Assembly (NCBI RefSeq): GCF_015163715.1
Contig: NZ_JADDUM010000036.1
Span: forward strand, 58,146-122,145
DNA length: 64,000 nt
Direction: 5' to 3'
Source of the DNA: Pseudomonas cyclaminis
GTDB lineage: Bacteria > Pseudomonadota > Gammaproteobacteria > Pseudomonadales > Pseudomonadaceae
Within the stretch, counting starts at the first letter, position 1. Each line of letters opens with the position of its first letter. Shown one piece after another: positions 45,950 to 57,190 of the stretch. The notes beneath the pieces were generated by a model. It saw only the letters and a list, made by a program, of their open reading frames with translations. It was not told the DNA's origin and did not search any database. The position numbers were made by a program, and so were the translations under genes.

Positions 45950-47008
45950 ATGAAAGAACTCGAAATTCACTCCAGAGATGCGCTGCGAAGCCTCCTGAGC
46001 AAGGTGCCGATTCTCGAGATTAAAAGCCTCAAATCTATGCCTCCTTCAAAAGGCTGGACTCCCGACTTCATTATCGAGATTAACGCATCAGGCAAATCAC
46101 ACCCCCTGGTGTGCGAGGTAAAAGCAAACGGCCAGCCCCGATTCATAAACGCAGCAATACTTCAGCTTCGCGACTATGTGAGCGAGCAAAGGCCAGAGGC
46201 TACGCCTATCGTGGTAGCGCCCTATCTTTCACCCGTAGCAAGACAACTGTGTCGGGAAAAGGGGGTGGGATATCTGGACCTGGAAGGTAATGCCTGGATC
46301 TCGTTCGATGGTGTATTCATTGATCACAAAGTAGCTGACAAGCCGCTCTCGGAGCACAGGGAGCTTAAGTCTTTCTTCAAACCGAAATCAGCGCAGATCA
46401 TACGCGCGATGCTTCGGGATCCGGGCCGAGCCTGGCGGGTGGTAGAACTGTGCGAAGCCGCCGGGGTGAGCTTGGGACAAGTCAGCAATGTCCGCACAGC
46501 ACTACTGAATCGAGAATGGGCAAGAGCGACAAACGACGGCGTATGTCTATCCGATCCTCAAGCGCTCCTGGATGCATGGGCCGAAGCATACGAGCCTCCA
46601 TCAGGAGAGCGTAAGAGCTTCTATACCACCTTACATGGCAGCGCATTGGAAAATGCCGCGCGCATCGCTATTGGAGAAAGGAGCGGCGGACACGCACTTT
46701 TTTCGTCCTTTTCTGCCGCTCAATGGCTCGCACCCTATGCCCGTATCAGCACGAATTACTTTTATGCCGACACTGAAGGGCTAGAGAGACTGGTTAAAGC
46801 ACTACAGTTGGTTCCCGCATCAAAGGGAGAGAACGTTGTCATCACTTTACCTAACGACGAAGGACTCCTACTAGACACCGTTGAACCCGCACCGGGCGCC
46901 CTGTGCACCAGCCTCGTTCAGACATATTTGGATCTATCGGTTGCGGGAGAACGCGGAAAGGAAGCCGCCGAATATCTACGACAGGAAAAACTGACATGGT
47001 CTCGTTAA
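45950..47008 (+). CDS. AbiEi-family type IV antitoxin/regulator with PD-(D/E)XK-like N-terminal domain (352 aa)
   Basis: Antitoxin and likely autorepressor of a type IV toxin-antitoxin pair. The N-terminal part (about 35-125) shows a restriction-endonuclease-like signature: Pro38-Asp39 (WTPDFIIEI), Glu56-Val-Lys58 (CEVKANGQPR) and QLRDY (72-76). The middle (about 140-205) is a winged helix (RAMLRDPGRAWRVVELCEAAGVSLGQVSNVRTALLNREW), and the C-terminal 150 residues are the AbiEi antitoxin region. In type IV systems the antitoxin does not bind the toxin but opposes its action. Start ATG with AAGGG upstream. It overlaps the toxin gene by 13 bases. Whether the nuclease fold is catalytic is not known. 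Confidence 0.82.
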   Translation: MKELEIHSRDALRSLLSKVPILEIKSLKSMPPSKGWTPDFIIEINASGKSHPLVCEVKANGQPRFINAAILQLRDYVSEQRPEATPIVVAPYLSPVARQLCREKGVGYLDLEGNAWISFDGVFIDHKVADKPLSEHRELKSFFKPKSAQIIRAMLRDPGRAWRVVELCEAAGVSLGQVSNVRTALLNREWARATNDGVCLSDPQALLDAWAEAYEPPSGERKSFYTTLHGSALENAARIAIGERSGGHALFSSFSAAQWLAPYARISTNYFYADTEGLERLVKALQLVPASKGENVVITLPNDEGLLLDTVEPAPGALCTSLVQTYLDLSVAGERGKEAAEYLRQEKLTWSR

Positions 47009-47865
47009 TCCCTCAAGAACCTCAATCCGCCTCAGATTATGACGACAGAACGACAGCTGCCGTGAAGGCGGTATTAGTCGAGATCGGTCAGATCCTTGGT
47101 TCCTTCAAAGGCAAGTTTGCAGTGATCGGTGGAGCGGTGCCTTGGCTCCTGCTGGCGAACGACGATATGCAGCACGTTGGAACCCTCGATGTCGATTTGA
47201 GCTTGGACGCAGAGGCTCTCGGTGATGGCGAGTACGCGACGTTGATTGAAGCACTGATGGGTAATGGGTACGAACAAAGAGGAGAACTGCGGCGATTCCA
47301 GCTCGTTCGCCAGGTTCCCGTGCAAGACGGTGGATCGGCGATAGATGTGATCGTGGACTTCTTGATGCCGCGCGACGCCGAAATCATCCAGAACAAACCT
47401 CCCATTCTCAACGACTTTGCAGTTCAACGCGCTGACGGTGCCGACTTGGCGATGCGCTTCTATCAAATGGTTGCCATTGAAGGCTCCATGCCTACGGGTG
47501 GCAAAAATCGTGTCGAGGTCGCAGTGTGCTCGATCCCCGCCCTGCTGGCGATGAAGGGATACGCCCTGAACGGAAGGCACAAACAGAAGGACGCATATGA
47601 CATCTACTACTGCGTCCGTAATTTCCCCGGTGGCGTGCAAACGCTTGCAAAGGAATGTCGATCCGTACTGGAAACCGGGAGTGGAGAACAGGGGTTTCAG
47701 TTCATCGGCGAAAAGTTTGATATCGCCGAAGGCTATGGCCCGACCGCCGTAAGGCGATTCGTCGAAGACAGCCAAATACTCGGAAACCGCACACCGGACC
47801 AATGGCAACAAGACGCTTTCGGGCAGGTTGACGCTTTATTGCGCGCCTTGCGACTGCGGGAGTAG
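46996..47865 (+). CDS. AbiEii-family nucleotidyltransferase toxin (289 aa)
   Basis: The toxin of the pair, a DNA polymerase beta-like nucleotidyltransferase. The GG motif is at 45-46 (VIGGAVPWLL) and the metal-binding Asp pair at 65 and 67 (GTLDVDLSLD). A Lys at 186 (LLAMKGYAL) and KQKDAYDIYY (196-205) correspond to the later conserved motifs of AbiEii/MenT proteins, some of which add nucleotides to tRNA ends. The start at 46996 has AGGA upstream and overlaps the antitoxin gene; an earlier in-frame ATG at 46903 lies deep in that gene and is rejected. A terminator follows. Confidence 0.83.
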   Translation: MVSLIPQEPQSASDYDDRTTAAVKAVLVEIGQILGSFKGKFAVIGGAVPWLLLANDDMQHVGTLDVDLSLDAEALGDGEYATLIEALMGNGYEQRGELRRFQLVRQVPVQDGGSAIDVIVDFLMPRDAEIIQNKPPILNDFAVQRADGADLAMRFYQMVAIEGSMPTGGKNRVEVAVCSIPALLAMKGYALNGRHKQKDAYDIYYCVRNFPGGVQTLAKECRSVLETGSGEQGFQFIGEKFDIAEGYGPTAVRRFVEDSQILGNRTPDQWQQDAFGQVDALLRALRLRE

Positions 47866-47887
47866 CAGCCCCCCCAAATCCGAGCTG

Positions 47888-47928
47888 AAAAAAGGCCCCG
47901 ATCAATTGAATGGAACGGGGCCTTTTTT
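47888..47928. terminator. Bidirectional terminator between abiEii and pyrE
   Basis: AAAAAAGGCCCCG and CGGGGCCTTTTTT form a strong stem with A/T runs on both sides, ending both the abiE operon and pyrE. Confidence 0.92.
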
Positions 47929-47938
47929 AGTATGGCGG

Positions 47939-48586
47939 TTATTGAACGCCGAATTGCTCGCGGTACGCACGCACCGCCGGCAAATGCTGCTTGAGCTGCG
48001 GATCATCTTCCAGGAACTGCAACACCTGGTTCAACGACACGATGCTCACCACCGGAATGCCGAAATCGCGCTCCACTTCCTGGATCGCCGACAAGTCACC
48101 GTTGCCGCGCTCCTGGCGGTTCAGTGCGATCAACACGCCAGCAGCCTTGGCGCCGTCCTGGGAAGCGATGATCTGCATCACTTCACGGATTGCGGTGCCG
48201 GCGGTGATGACGTCGTCGATGATCAGTACGTCGCCGGTCAGCGGCGCGCCCACCAGACTGCCGCCTTCGCCGTGAGCCTTGGCTTCCTTGCGGTTGAAGC
48301 ACCAAGGCAGATCCCGCCCGTGATGCTCAGCCAAAGCCACTGCCGTTGTGGCCGCCAGGGGGATACCCTTGTAGGCCGGGCCAAACAGCACGTCGAAGGG
48401 AATACCGCTTTCAACGATGGCTGCCGCATAGAAACGACCCAACTGAGCCAGGGCCGAACCCGAGTTGAACAAGCCTGCATTGAAGAAGTACGGGCTGGTG
48501 CGCCCGGACTTGAGAGTGAACTCACCGAAGCGCAAAACGCCGCGATCGATGGCAAAACGAATGAAATCGCGTTGATACGCCTGCAT
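47939..48586 (-). CDS. pyrE: Orotate phosphoribosyltransferase (215 aa)
   Basis: Makes OMP from orotate and [27 protein letters not shown] at the N-terminus and the PRPP motif [14 protein letters not shown] are diagnostic; catalytic Lys and His lie in [11 protein letters not shown]. The start at 48586 (MQAYQRDFI) is the normal N-terminus. It is divergent from crc by 82 bases, the conserved arrangement. Confidence 0.97.
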   Translation of the reverse strand: MQAYQRDFIRFAIDRGVLRFGEFTLKSGRTSPYFFNAGLFNSGSALAQLGRFYAAAIVESGIPFDVLFGPAYKGIPLAATTAVALAEHHGRDLPWCFNRKEAKAHGEGGSLVGAPLTGDVLIIDDVITAGTAIREVMQIIASQDGAKAAGVLIALNRQERGNGDLSAIQEVERDFGIPVVSIVSLNQVLQFLEDDPQLKQHLPAVRAYREQFGVQ

Positions 48587-48668
48587 GAAAAAAGCCTCAG
48601 ATACCACGGATTTAGCTAATTAGGTAGACGGCGTGTATCATACACGCACGCGATTTTTGGGGCCATTT

Positions 48669-49448
48669 ATGCGGATCATCAGTGTGAACGTTAATGGTAT
48701 TCAGGCTGCAGTCGAGCGTGGTTTGCTCAGTTGGCTGCAAGCTCAGAATGCCGACGTCATCTGCCTGCAGGACACCCGCGCCTCCGCCTTTGAACTGGAC
48801 GACCCAGCCTTCCAACTGGATGGCTACTTCCTTTATGCCTGCGATGCCGAAGTGCCCACCCAAGGTGGCGTGGCTTTGTACTCGCGGTTGCAACCCAAGG
48901 CGGTCATCAGCGGCCTCGGCTTCGAGACAGCCGACCGCTACGGGCGCTACCTGCAAGCCGATTTCGACAAGGTCAGCATCGCGACCTTGCTGCTTCCTTC
49001 GGGGCAGAACGGCGATGAAGACTTGAACCAGAAGTTCAAGCTAATGGACGATTTCGCCCGTTATCTGGATAAACAGCGGCGTAAACGTCGTGAGTACATC
49101 TACTGTGGCTCGCTGTACGTGGCGCAACAGAAGCTGGATATCAAGAACTGGCGCGACAGCCAGCAATCCCCAGGCTTCCTGGCGCCGGAACGGGCCTGGA
49201 TGGACGAGATTGTCGGCAACATGGGCTATGTGGATGCCCTGCGTGAAGTCAGCCGTGAAGGCGACCAGTACAGCTGGTGGCCGGATAACGAACAGGCCGA
49301 GATGCTTAATCTGGGCTGGCGTTTCGACTACCAGTTGCTGACCCCAGGTCTGCGCCGGTTTGTTCGCAGCGCACGCTTGCCACGCCAACCACGTTTCTCG
49401 CAGCATGCGCCGCTGATCGTGGACTACGACTGGACACTGACCATCTAA
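48669..49448 (+). CDS. crc: Catabolite repression control protein Crc (259 aa)
   Basis: Works with Hfq to block translation of catabolic mRNAs at A-rich sites in Pseudomonas. It has the exonuclease III / AP endonuclease fold (MRIISVNVNGIQAAVERG, CLQDTRA where active enzymes have QETK), but catalytic positions are altered, e.g. Asp-Thr-Arg in place of Glu-Thr-Lys, so nuclease activity is not expected. The start at 48669 fits; an upstream frame to 48633 is not supported. A terminator follows closely. Confidence 0.95.
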   Translation: MRIISVNVNGIQAAVERGLLSWLQAQNADVICLQDTRASAFELDDPAFQLDGYFLYACDAEVPTQGGVALYSRLQPKAVISGLGFETADRYGRYLQADFDKVSIATLLLPSGQNGDEDLNQKFKLMDDFARYLDKQRRKRREYIYCGSLYVAQQKLDIKNWRDSQQSPGFLAPERAWMDEIVGNMGYVDALREVSREGDQYSWWPDNEQAEMLNLGWRFDYQLLTPGLRRFVRSARLPRQPRFSQHAPLIVDYDWTLTI

Positions 49449-49465
49449 GGTCTTTTTCCAGGCAC

Positions 49466-49495
49466 AAAAAAACCGACATCGCTGTCGGTTTTTTT
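49466..49495. terminator. Terminator after crc
   Basis: AAAAAAACCGACA, TCGC, TGTCGGTTTTTTT: perfect stem with flanking A and T runs, usable for crc and the convergent DUF4870 gene. Confidence 0.93.
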
Positions 49496-49506
49496 GTGGG
49501 CGATCA

Positions 49507-49875
49507 TTATTTAACCAGACGCCAGGTCCACGGGTATCGGTAAGCCGTGCCGTTATTGGCTTTGACGCCACCAATAATGGTCAGCACCAGCGCTGCAACC
49601 ACCAGCACCAACATCAGCACAAAGCCGATCACCACAAAACCCAGCACCATGCAGACCAGCCAGGCGATGGCCACGGTAATTTGGAAATTCAGCGCTTCCT
49701 TGCCCTGATCATCGATAAGCGGGTCCATATCCTTCTTGATCTGCCACACGATCAGCGGCCCCAACAGGCTGCCAAAGGGGAATACCAACCCCAGAAACGC
49801 CGCGAAGTGACACAACATCGCCCACTGGCGAACTTCCTTGGTCGGTGCCGGGACCGGCAATTGACTGTCACTCAT
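49507..49875 (-). CDS. DUF4870 membrane protein (122 aa)
   Basis: A small inner-membrane protein with the DUF4870 pattern: RQWAMLCHFAAFLGLVFPFGSLLGPLIVW, an intervening polar loop KKDMDPLIDDQGKEALNFQ, and two further hydrophobic segments. The function of the family is unknown. It lies 22 bases after rph, probably in the same transcript. Confidence 0.86.
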   Translation of the reverse strand: MSDSQLPVPAPTKEVRQWAMLCHFAAFLGLVFPFGSLLGPLIVWQIKKDMDPLIDDQGKEALNFQITVAIAWLVCMVLGFVVIGFVLMLVLVVAALVLTIIGGVKANNGTAYRYPWTWRLVK

Positions 49876-49897
49876 GGCGCTTCTCCTTGAAGGCGGC

Positions 49898-50620
49898 TTA
49901 GTCAGCCAGTGCGGCGTTCTGCAGTTCGAAGATTTCGGTCATGCCTTTCTGGGCCAGGGCCAGCATTGCATTCAGGTCGGCCGGCTGGAATGGCGCGCCT
50001 TCTGCGGTGCCCTGCACTTCGATGAAACCACCGGTGCTGGTCATCACGACGTTCAGGTCAGTCTCGGCAGCCGAGTCTTCCAGGTAGTCCAGGTCCAGCA
50101 CAGGCTCACCCTGGTACATGCCAACCGATACAGCAGCGATCATCTGCTTGAGCGGGTCGCCGCCTTTCAGGCCGCCACGTTTCTTGATCACTTTCAGTGC
50201 GTCGACCAGGGCCACCATCGCGCCGGTGATGGATGCGGTACGGGTGCCGCCATCGGCCTGGATCACGTCGCAGTCGACGTACAGGGTCACGTCGCCCAGC
50301 TTGGACATGTCCAGGGCTGCGCGCAGGGAACGACCGATCAGGCGCTGGATTTCCAGGGTGCGGCCGCCTTGCTTGCCACGACTGGCTTCACGCTGGTTAC
50401 GCTCGCCAGTGGCACGCGGCAGCATGCCGTACTCGGCGGTCAACCAACCCTGGCCCTGGCCCTTGAGGAAGCGCGGCACGCCGTTTTCGACGCTGACGGT
50501 GCAAATCACCTTGGTATCGCCAAACTCGACCAGTACAGATCCCTCGGCGTGTTTGGTGTAGTTGCGGGTGATGCGGATCGAGCGGAGCTGATCGGCAGCG
50601 CGACCACTTGGACGTTTCAT
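49898..50620 (-). CDS. rph: Ribonuclease PH (240 aa)
   Basis: Phosphorolytic 3'-5' exoribonuclease that trims tRNA precursors. [28 protein letters not shown] at the start, [30 protein letters not shown] and [19 protein letters not shown] (catalytic Asp) are family signatures. The length is standard. It is divergent from yicC. Confidence 0.97.
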   Translation of the reverse strand: MKRPSGRAADQLRSIRITRNYTKHAEGSVLVEFGDTKVICTVSVENGVPRFLKGQGQGWLTAEYGMLPRATGERNQREASRGKQGGRTLEIQRLIGRSLRAALDMSKLGDVTLYVDCDVIQADGGTRTASITGAMVALVDALKVIKKRGGLKGGDPLKQMIAAVSVGMYQGEPVLDLDYLEDSAAETDLNVVMTSTGGFIEVQGTAEGAPFQPADLNAMLALAQKGMTEIFELQNAALAD

Positions 50621-50818
50621 AGGGGATACCTGTACTGAGGACGAAAAACTGCCGAGCATTATAGAGCCGCGAGCCGATTCGGGGCACTGCTAAAAAATCC
50701 GGTTACGAATGGACAGCCTATCGCCCATTGTTTGGGCGCGCTCGCCCCACTGCGCTACAATCCTGCGCCTTCTTAACCATCAGCCCGTGTTTGCGGGACT
50801 GCATCGCGAGGTACCTCC

Positions 50819-52313
<1,495 letters not shown>

Positions 52314-52480
52314 TTAGCGCTTCCCAAAACCGCTGCAAGGGCTTTACATTGGCACTTGCAGCGGTTTTGCGAGGGCTTGCGAAAAATCAGCGCTTCCCTA
52401 AACGCTGGTGATTTTTTAAACTGTTTAGTCCGCTCGCCCAACCGGGCAGCGCGCATCTTGCATCCGCTCCGAGGAATATC

Positions 52481-52744
52481 ATGGCCCGCGTAACCGTTGA
52501 AGACTGCCTAGACCACGTGGCAAACCGCTTTGAGCTGGTCATGCTCTCTACCAAGCGTGCCCGTCAACTGGCCACTGGCGGCAAAGAGCCTCTGGTCCAG
52601 TGGGAAAACGACAAGCCTACCGTTGTAGCCCTGCGTGAAATCGCTGAAGGCCTGATGAGCTACGAGTTCATCGCCAACGCTGAAATCGTTGAAGACGAAC
52701 CGCTGTTTGCAGCGTTCGAGGACGAGTCCAACGAGGCCGTCTAA
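52481..52744 (+). CDS. rpoZ: RNA polymerase omega subunit (87 aa)
   Basis: [20 protein letters not shown] and RARQLATG...[15 protein letters not shown] are the omega signature. The length is that of Pseudomonas omega. spoT follows 60 bases later, as in E. coli. Confidence 0.97.
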   Translation: MARVTVEDCLDHVANRFELVMLSTKRARQLATGGKEPLVQWENDKPTVVALREIAEGLMSYEFIANAEIVEDEPLFAAFEDESNEAV

Positions 52745-52804
52745 GCCTATGCCTGGTCGACGTAGCACGGCGCGGGGTCAAAGCCTTCGGCAGGAGTTCA
52801 CATC

Positions 52805-54910
52805 TTGCCGAGCATAGACGCCCTCGCCGATCGCTTATCGACCTACCTCGGTCCCGACCAGGTCAACCTGGTCCGCCGAGCGTATTTCTACGCCGAACAA
52901 GCCCACGACGGCCAACGCCGCCGCAGCGGTGAGGCGTACGTCACCCATCCTCTTGCGGTGGCAAATATTCTTGCCGACATGCACATGGACCATCAGAGCC
53001 TGATGGCCGCGATGCTGCATGACGTGATCGAAGACACCGGCATTGCCAAGGAAGCGCTCAGCGCGCAATTTGGCGAAACCGTGGCCGAACTGGTCGATGG
53101 GGTCAGCAAACTGACCCAGATGAACTTCGAGACCAAGGCCGAAGCCCAGGCTGAAAACTTCCAGAAGATGGCCATGGCCATGGCCAGGGATATCCGCGTG
53201 ATCCTGGTCAAGCTGGCCGACCGGCTGCACAACATGCGCACGCTGGAAGTGCTGTCCGGCGAAAAACGCCGGCGCATCGCCAAGGAAACCCTGGAAATCT
53301 ACGCGCCCATTGCCAACCGGCTGGGTATGCACGCCATTCGTATCGAGTTCGAAGACCTCGGCTTCAAGGCCATGCACCCGATGCGGTCGGCGCGCATCTA
53401 CCAGGCGGTCAAACGCGCCCGTGGCAATCGCAAGGAAATCGTCAACAAGATCGAAGAGTCGCTAAGCCACTGCCTGGCGATCGACGAGATTGAGGGCGAG
53501 GTCAGCGGTAGACAGAAGCACATCTACGGCATCTACAAGAAGATGCGCGGCAAGCGTCGGGCCTTTAACGAAATCATGGACGTGTACGCGTTCCGGATCA
53601 TCGTCGACAAGGTCGATACCTGCTACCGCGTGTTGGGTGCTGTACATAATTTGTACAAGCCCCTGCCAGGCCGCTTCAAGGACTACATCGCGATTCCCAA
53701 GGCCAACGGCTATCAGTCACTGCATACCACGCTGTTCGGTATGCACGGCGTGCCGATCGAGATCCAGATCCGCACCCGCGAAATGGAAGAGATGGCCAAC
53801 AACGGCATCGCCGCCCACTGGCTGTACAAGTCCAGCGGCGACGAGCAACCGAAAGGCACCCATGCCCGTGCCCGTCAGTGGGTCAAAGGCGTGCTGGAAA
53901 TGCAGCAACGTGCCGGCAACTCCCTGGAATTCATTGAGAGCGTGAAGATCGACCTGTTCCCGGACGAGGTCTACGTGTTCACGCCCAAAGGCCGGATCAT
54001 GGAGCTGCCCAAAGGCTCCACGGCGGTCGACTTCGCTTACGCGGTGCACACCGACGTGGGCAACAGCTGCATCGCCTGCCGGATCAACCGGCGCCTGGCC
54101 CCACTGTCTGAGCCGCTGCAAAGCGGCTCCACCGTGGAGATCGTCAGCGCGCCGGGCGCACGCCCGAACCCGGCATGGCTCAACTTCGTAGTGACCGGCA
54201 AGGCGCGCACGCACATTCGTCACGCCCTGAAACTGCAGCGTCGCTCCGAGTCCATCAGCCTCGGCGAACGCCTGCTGAACAAGGTACTCAACGGCTTCGA
54301 CAGCGCCCTGGACAAGATCCCACAGGAGCGCGTGCAAGCGATGCTCCACGAGTATCGCCAGGAAACCGTCGAGGACCTGCTGGAAGATATCGGCCTGGGC
54401 AACCGCATGGCCTACGTGGTCGCTCGCCGGCTGCTGGGCGAAGGCGAGCAGTTGCCAAGCCCCGAAGGCCCGCTGGCGATTCGCGGTACCGAGGGCCTGG
54501 TGCTCAGCTATGCCAAGTGCTGCACGCCGATCCCGGGCGATCCGATTGTCGGCCACCTGTCCGCAGGCAAAGGCATGGTCGTGCACCTGGACAACTGCCG
54601 CAACATCACCGAAATCCGTCACAACCCGGAAAAATGCATCCAGCTCTCTTGGGCCAAGGATGTCACCGGCGAATTCAACGTCGAGCTGCGCGTGGAGCTG
54701 GAACACCAGCGCGGCCTGATCGCCCTGCTGGCCAGCAGCGTCAACGCGGCCGACGGCAATATCGAAAAAATCAGCATGGACGAACGCGATGGTCGCATCA
54801 GCGTGGTCCAACTGGTGGTCAGCGTTCACGACCGCGTGCACCTGGCCCGCGTGATCAAGAAGCTGCGCGCCTTGACCGGTGTGATCCGCATCACCCGCAT
54901 GCGTGCATAA
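52805..54910 (+). CDS. spoT: Bifunctional (p)ppGpp synthetase/hydrolase SpoT (701 aa)
   Basis: Order of domains: HD hydrolase (about 25-180, [18 protein letters not shown]), RelA/SpoT synthetase (about 235-350, [23 protein letters not shown]), TGS (about 385-450, [24 protein letters not shown]), a helical/zinc-finger region (CCTPIPGD) and an ACT domain at the C-terminus. The HD motif is intact, so hydrolysis should work. The start appears to be a rare TTG at 52805, with GGAG eight bases upstream; no ATG in frame would keep the conserved [12 protein letters not shown] start. ridA follows after 25 bases. Confidence 0.96.
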   Translation: MPSIDALADRLSTYLGPDQVNLVRRAYFYAEQAHDGQRRRSGEAYVTHPLAVANILADMHMDHQSLMAAMLHDVIEDTGIAKEALSAQFGETVAELVDGVSKLTQMNFETKAEAQAENFQKMAMAMARDIRVILVKLADRLHNMRTLEVLSGEKRRRIAKETLEIYAPIANRLGMHAIRIEFEDLGFKAMHPMRSARIYQAVKRARGNRKEIVNKIEESLSHCLAIDEIEGEVSGRQKHIYGIYKKMRGKRRAFNEIMDVYAFRIIVDKVDTCYRVLGAVHNLYKPLPGRFKDYIAIPKANGYQSLHTTLFGMHGVPIEIQIRTREMEEMANNGIAAHWLYKSSGDEQPKGTHARARQWVKGVLEMQQRAGNSLEFIESVKIDLFPDEVYVFTPKGRIMELPKGSTAVDFAYAVHTDVGNSCIACRINRRLAPLSEPLQSGSTVEIVSAPGARPNPAWLNFVVTGKARTHIRHALKLQRRSESISLGERLLNKVLNGFDSALDKIPQERVQAMLHEYRQETVEDLLEDIGLGNRMAYVVARRLLGEGEQLPSPEGPLAIRGTEGLVLSYAKCCTPIPGDPIVGHLSAGKGMVVHLDNCRNITEIRHNPEKCIQLSWAKDVTGEFNVELRVELEHQRGLIALLASSVNAADGNIEKISMDERDGRISVVQLVVSVHDRVHLARVIKKLRALTGVIRITRMRA

Positions 54911-54935
54911 CCCACCCTCTTACAAGGAGTCATTC

Positions 54936-55316
54936 ATGACCAAGACTGTTATCACCAGCGACAAGGCCCCGGCGGCCATCGGCACTTATTCCCAGGCGAT
55001 CAAGGCAGGCAACACTGTCTACATGTCCGGCCAGATCCCGCTGGACCCGAAGACCATGGAACTGGTGGAAGGCTTCGAAGCACAGACCGTGCAGGTTTTC
55101 GAAAACCTCAAGTCTGTAGCCGAAGCGGCGGGCGGTTCGTTCAAGGACATCGTCAAGCTGAACATCTTCCTCACCGACCTGAGCCACTTCGCCAAGGTCA
55201 ACGAGATCATGGGCAAATACTTCGAACAGCCTTACCCAGCCCGCGCCGCCATCGGCGTTGCTGCTCTGCCAAAGGGCGCACAGGTTGAGATGGACGCGAT
55301 CCTGGTCATCGAGTAA
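54936..55316 (+). CDS. ridA: RidA-family reactive intermediate deaminase (126 aa)
   Basis: The canonical Rid[28 protein letters not shown] at the N-terminus and the active-site Arg in [23 protein letters not shown]. Hydrolyses 2-aminoacrylate formed by PLP enzymes such as threonine dehydratase. The start at 54936 has AAGGAG upstream. It is closer to archetypal RidA than the dad-cluster copy at 27077. Confidence 0.95.
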   Translation: MTKTVITSDKAPAAIGTYSQAIKAGNTVYMSGQIPLDPKTMELVEGFEAQTVQVFENLKSVAEAAGGSFKDIVKLNIFLTDLSHFAKVNEIMGKYFEQPYPARAAIGVAALPKGAQVEMDAILVIE

Positions 55317-55369
55317 AACACCCGGCGCAGCCTTCACAGGCCGCGCCGACTTCGTTTTAAAAGGATTTC

Positions 55370-56116
55370 ATGATGCGCAAAGCGCTTGTAGCCACTTCGT
55401 TGCTCGCCCTGATGCTCGGCGGCTGTGCCAGCAACCCGGCCGACCTGGATGTGAGCGGCACCTGGATCAACCAGGTCGCCATCGATGCGGCAGCCAAGGG
55501 CGGCCCTTTGCGTGAAGCGCTCCAGAGCTTTGGGCCGAACCTCGAATGGGAGGTCAATTCCAAGGCTGCGCAGGCGCGCTACTACAACGGTTTTGAAGTT
55601 GCCGAAGGCAAGCTGCTCGGCGAGCAGTCCGGTGCCTGGAGCGTGGATTTCTACGGCAGCTCCGCCACTGAACTCAAGCGCAAAGGCAAGCAACTGCTGC
55701 AAGTGGCCAACGACAACGAGCCAGAACAGCTATTTGCCCGCGCCAAAGACCCCGCCCCTGAAGGTGCGCCACTGGGCGCGAACTTCGAACGCGCACTGTA
55801 TGCGGCCTATATGGGCGGCGACTGGAAAATCACTGACGGCTTCGGCAACGGCGCCACGGTGCAGTTTCAGGCTGACGGCAAAGTCGCAGGCTTACCGGGC
55901 GTCGACCGGTACTCGCTGTGCCTGGCAGGTGATTGCGCGTCAATGAGCGGCGGCTACGACAGTATGTGGCTGCAACTCAACGGCGTAGGCAATCCATGGA
56001 TTTTTGCCCGCAAAGGCAAACAGCTGGAAATCTTCCAGGCAGTCAACACCGCACAGGCCGACGAAGTGCCTTCGTTTACACCTGGGCCACGGCAGTGGCT
56101 GCTGGAAAAACCGTAA
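55370..56116 (+). CDS. Lipoprotein of unknown function (248 aa)
   Basis: A type II signal peptide with lipobox LMLGGC (Cys19 of the product). The mature protein has a repeated pattern, with YYNGFEVAEGKLLGEQSGAWSVDF and a later YSLCLAGDCASMSGGYDSMWLQ, and two Cys in the second half that may pair. I do not recognise a domain. By position it corresponds to the conserved hypothetical protein next to ridA in Pseudomonas (PA5340-like). A terminator follows directly. Confidence 0.8.
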   Translation: MMRKALVATSLLALMLGGCASNPADLDVSGTWINQVAIDAAAKGGPLREALQSFGPNLEWEVNSKAAQARYYNGFEVAEGKLLGEQSGAWSVDFYGSSATELKRKGKQLLQVANDNEPEQLFARAKDPAPEGAPLGANFERALYAAYMGGDWKITDGFGNGATVQFQADGKVAGLPGVDRYSLCLAGDCASMSGGYDSMWLQLNGVGNPWIFARKGKQLEIFQAVNTAQADEVPSFTPGPRQWLLEKP

Positions 56117-56141
56117 AAAAGGAGCCCTCGGGCTCCTTTTT
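56115..56141 (+). terminator. Terminator after the lipoprotein gene
   Basis: AAAAAAGGAGCCC, T, CGGGCTCCTTTTTC: perfect 8-bp stem and T run, at the end of the lipoprotein gene. Confidence 0.9.
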
Positions 56142-56144
56142 CAG

Positions 56145-57002
56145 TTAGCGCTTCCCTTCAAGGATTGCGGCATAACCCTCGCGAAAACTTGGATAGGTCG
56201 GTGTCCACCCCAATGCCTTGATCCGGGCATTGCTGCACTGCTTGCTGCCCGCACGCCGCACACTGGCGTCTTCGGACCATTCGGTCACACCCAGGTACTC
56301 GCGCAACCAGTCCACCACTTCGGCCAGTGGCGCAGGCGCATCGTCGACACCGATGTAGACGCTGTCCAACGACCCGCCCTTTTCCACATGACGCAACAAA
56401 AACGCCAGCAAGCCCGCGGCATCATCCGCGTGAATGCGGTTGCCATATAAAGGTGGGTCGATTGCTACGCGATAGCCTTGGCGAACCTGGGTCAGCAGCC
56501 ACTCGCGGCCGGGGCCATAAATGCCGGTCAGGCGCACAATGCTGGCTGGGATGCCGCTATTGAGCGCGACCTGCTCAGCCTCCAGCATCACCTGCCCGGA
56601 ATACCCCTTCGCTTGAGTCTGCGACGTTTCGTCGACCCACTCGCCATTCTGTTGTCCGTACACACTGCTGCTGGATACAAACAGCAGGTGCTTCGGCTCT
56701 TGGCCGTAATCACCCAGCCACTCCAACACATGTTTCAGTCCTTGTACGTAAGCGGCGCGATAACCGGCTTCGTCGTGATCCGTCGCGGCAGCGCAATACA
56801 CCAGGTAATCCACCCCGCCGATGGGCCAGGTGTCGGGGCAATCCTTATTGAACAGGTCGCCGGCTATGCCGATCACGCCATCGGGCAGACGCGAAATATC
56901 GCGGCGCAGGCCATGAACCTCCCATTCCGAGGCCAGCAATTGGCTAGCCAGGCGACTACCCACATCGCCGCATCCGGCAATCACAACAGAAGGTGCAGAC
57001 AT
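56145..57002 (-). CDS. NAD(P)-dependent epimerase/dehydratase family protein, YeeZ-like (285 aa)
   Basis: An extended-SDR protein with a Rossmann motif at the start (VVIAGCGDVGSRLASQL, GxGxxG) and the YGQ/YSG active-site region (SSSSVYGQQNGEWVDE, with Tyr and downstream Lys replaced). ATG at 57002 with GGAG upstream is preferred to a GTG at 57005. It shares its pattern with the E. coli YeeZ group. The substrate is unknown, and the loss of the usual YxxxK pair argues it may not be a normal sugar epimerase. Confidence 0.84.
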   Translation of the reverse strand: MSAPSVVIAGCGDVGSRLASQLLASEWEVHGLRRDISRLPDGVIGIAGDLFNKDCPDTWPIGGVDYLVYCAAATDHDEAGYRAAYVQGLKHVLEWLGDYGQEPKHLLFVSSSSVYGQQNGEWVDETSQTQAKGYSGQVMLEAEQVALNSGIPASIVRLTGIYGPGREWLLTQVRQGYRVAIDPPLYGNRIHADDAAGLLAFLLRHVEKGGSLDSVYIGVDDAPAPLAEVVDWLREYLGVTEWSEDASVRRAGSKQCSNARIKALGWTPTYPSFREGYAAILEGKR

Positions 57003-57190
57003 CACAAAACTCCATTCTCAAAGGTCTAGATTAGCCTTCTCGGCTGACCAGCGGCCAGAAAAAGCACAAATAAAGTTACTGTATTACTTCTGTTAACAAG
57101 AATTACTTGCAATAATGACCACCCATTTGTCCTCGGCCGTTTAGGGTCTGGTAGGACGATCACTCATTTTTCCTCTCAGGTCCGGCCAGC

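Noticed and set aside
45950..47008. Restriction enzyme gene as an alternative reading of the abiEi gene
   Set aside because: A nuclease-like signature is present, but the winged helix, the C-terminal AbiEi region and the overlapping nucleotidyltransferase gene fit a type IV toxin-antitoxin pair; there is no methyltransferase nearby.
57098..57116. Possible Fur box upstream of exbB-exbD-tonB
   Set aside because: The region is AT-rich and the operon is a plausible Fur target, but the match to the 19-bp consensus is too poor to call.
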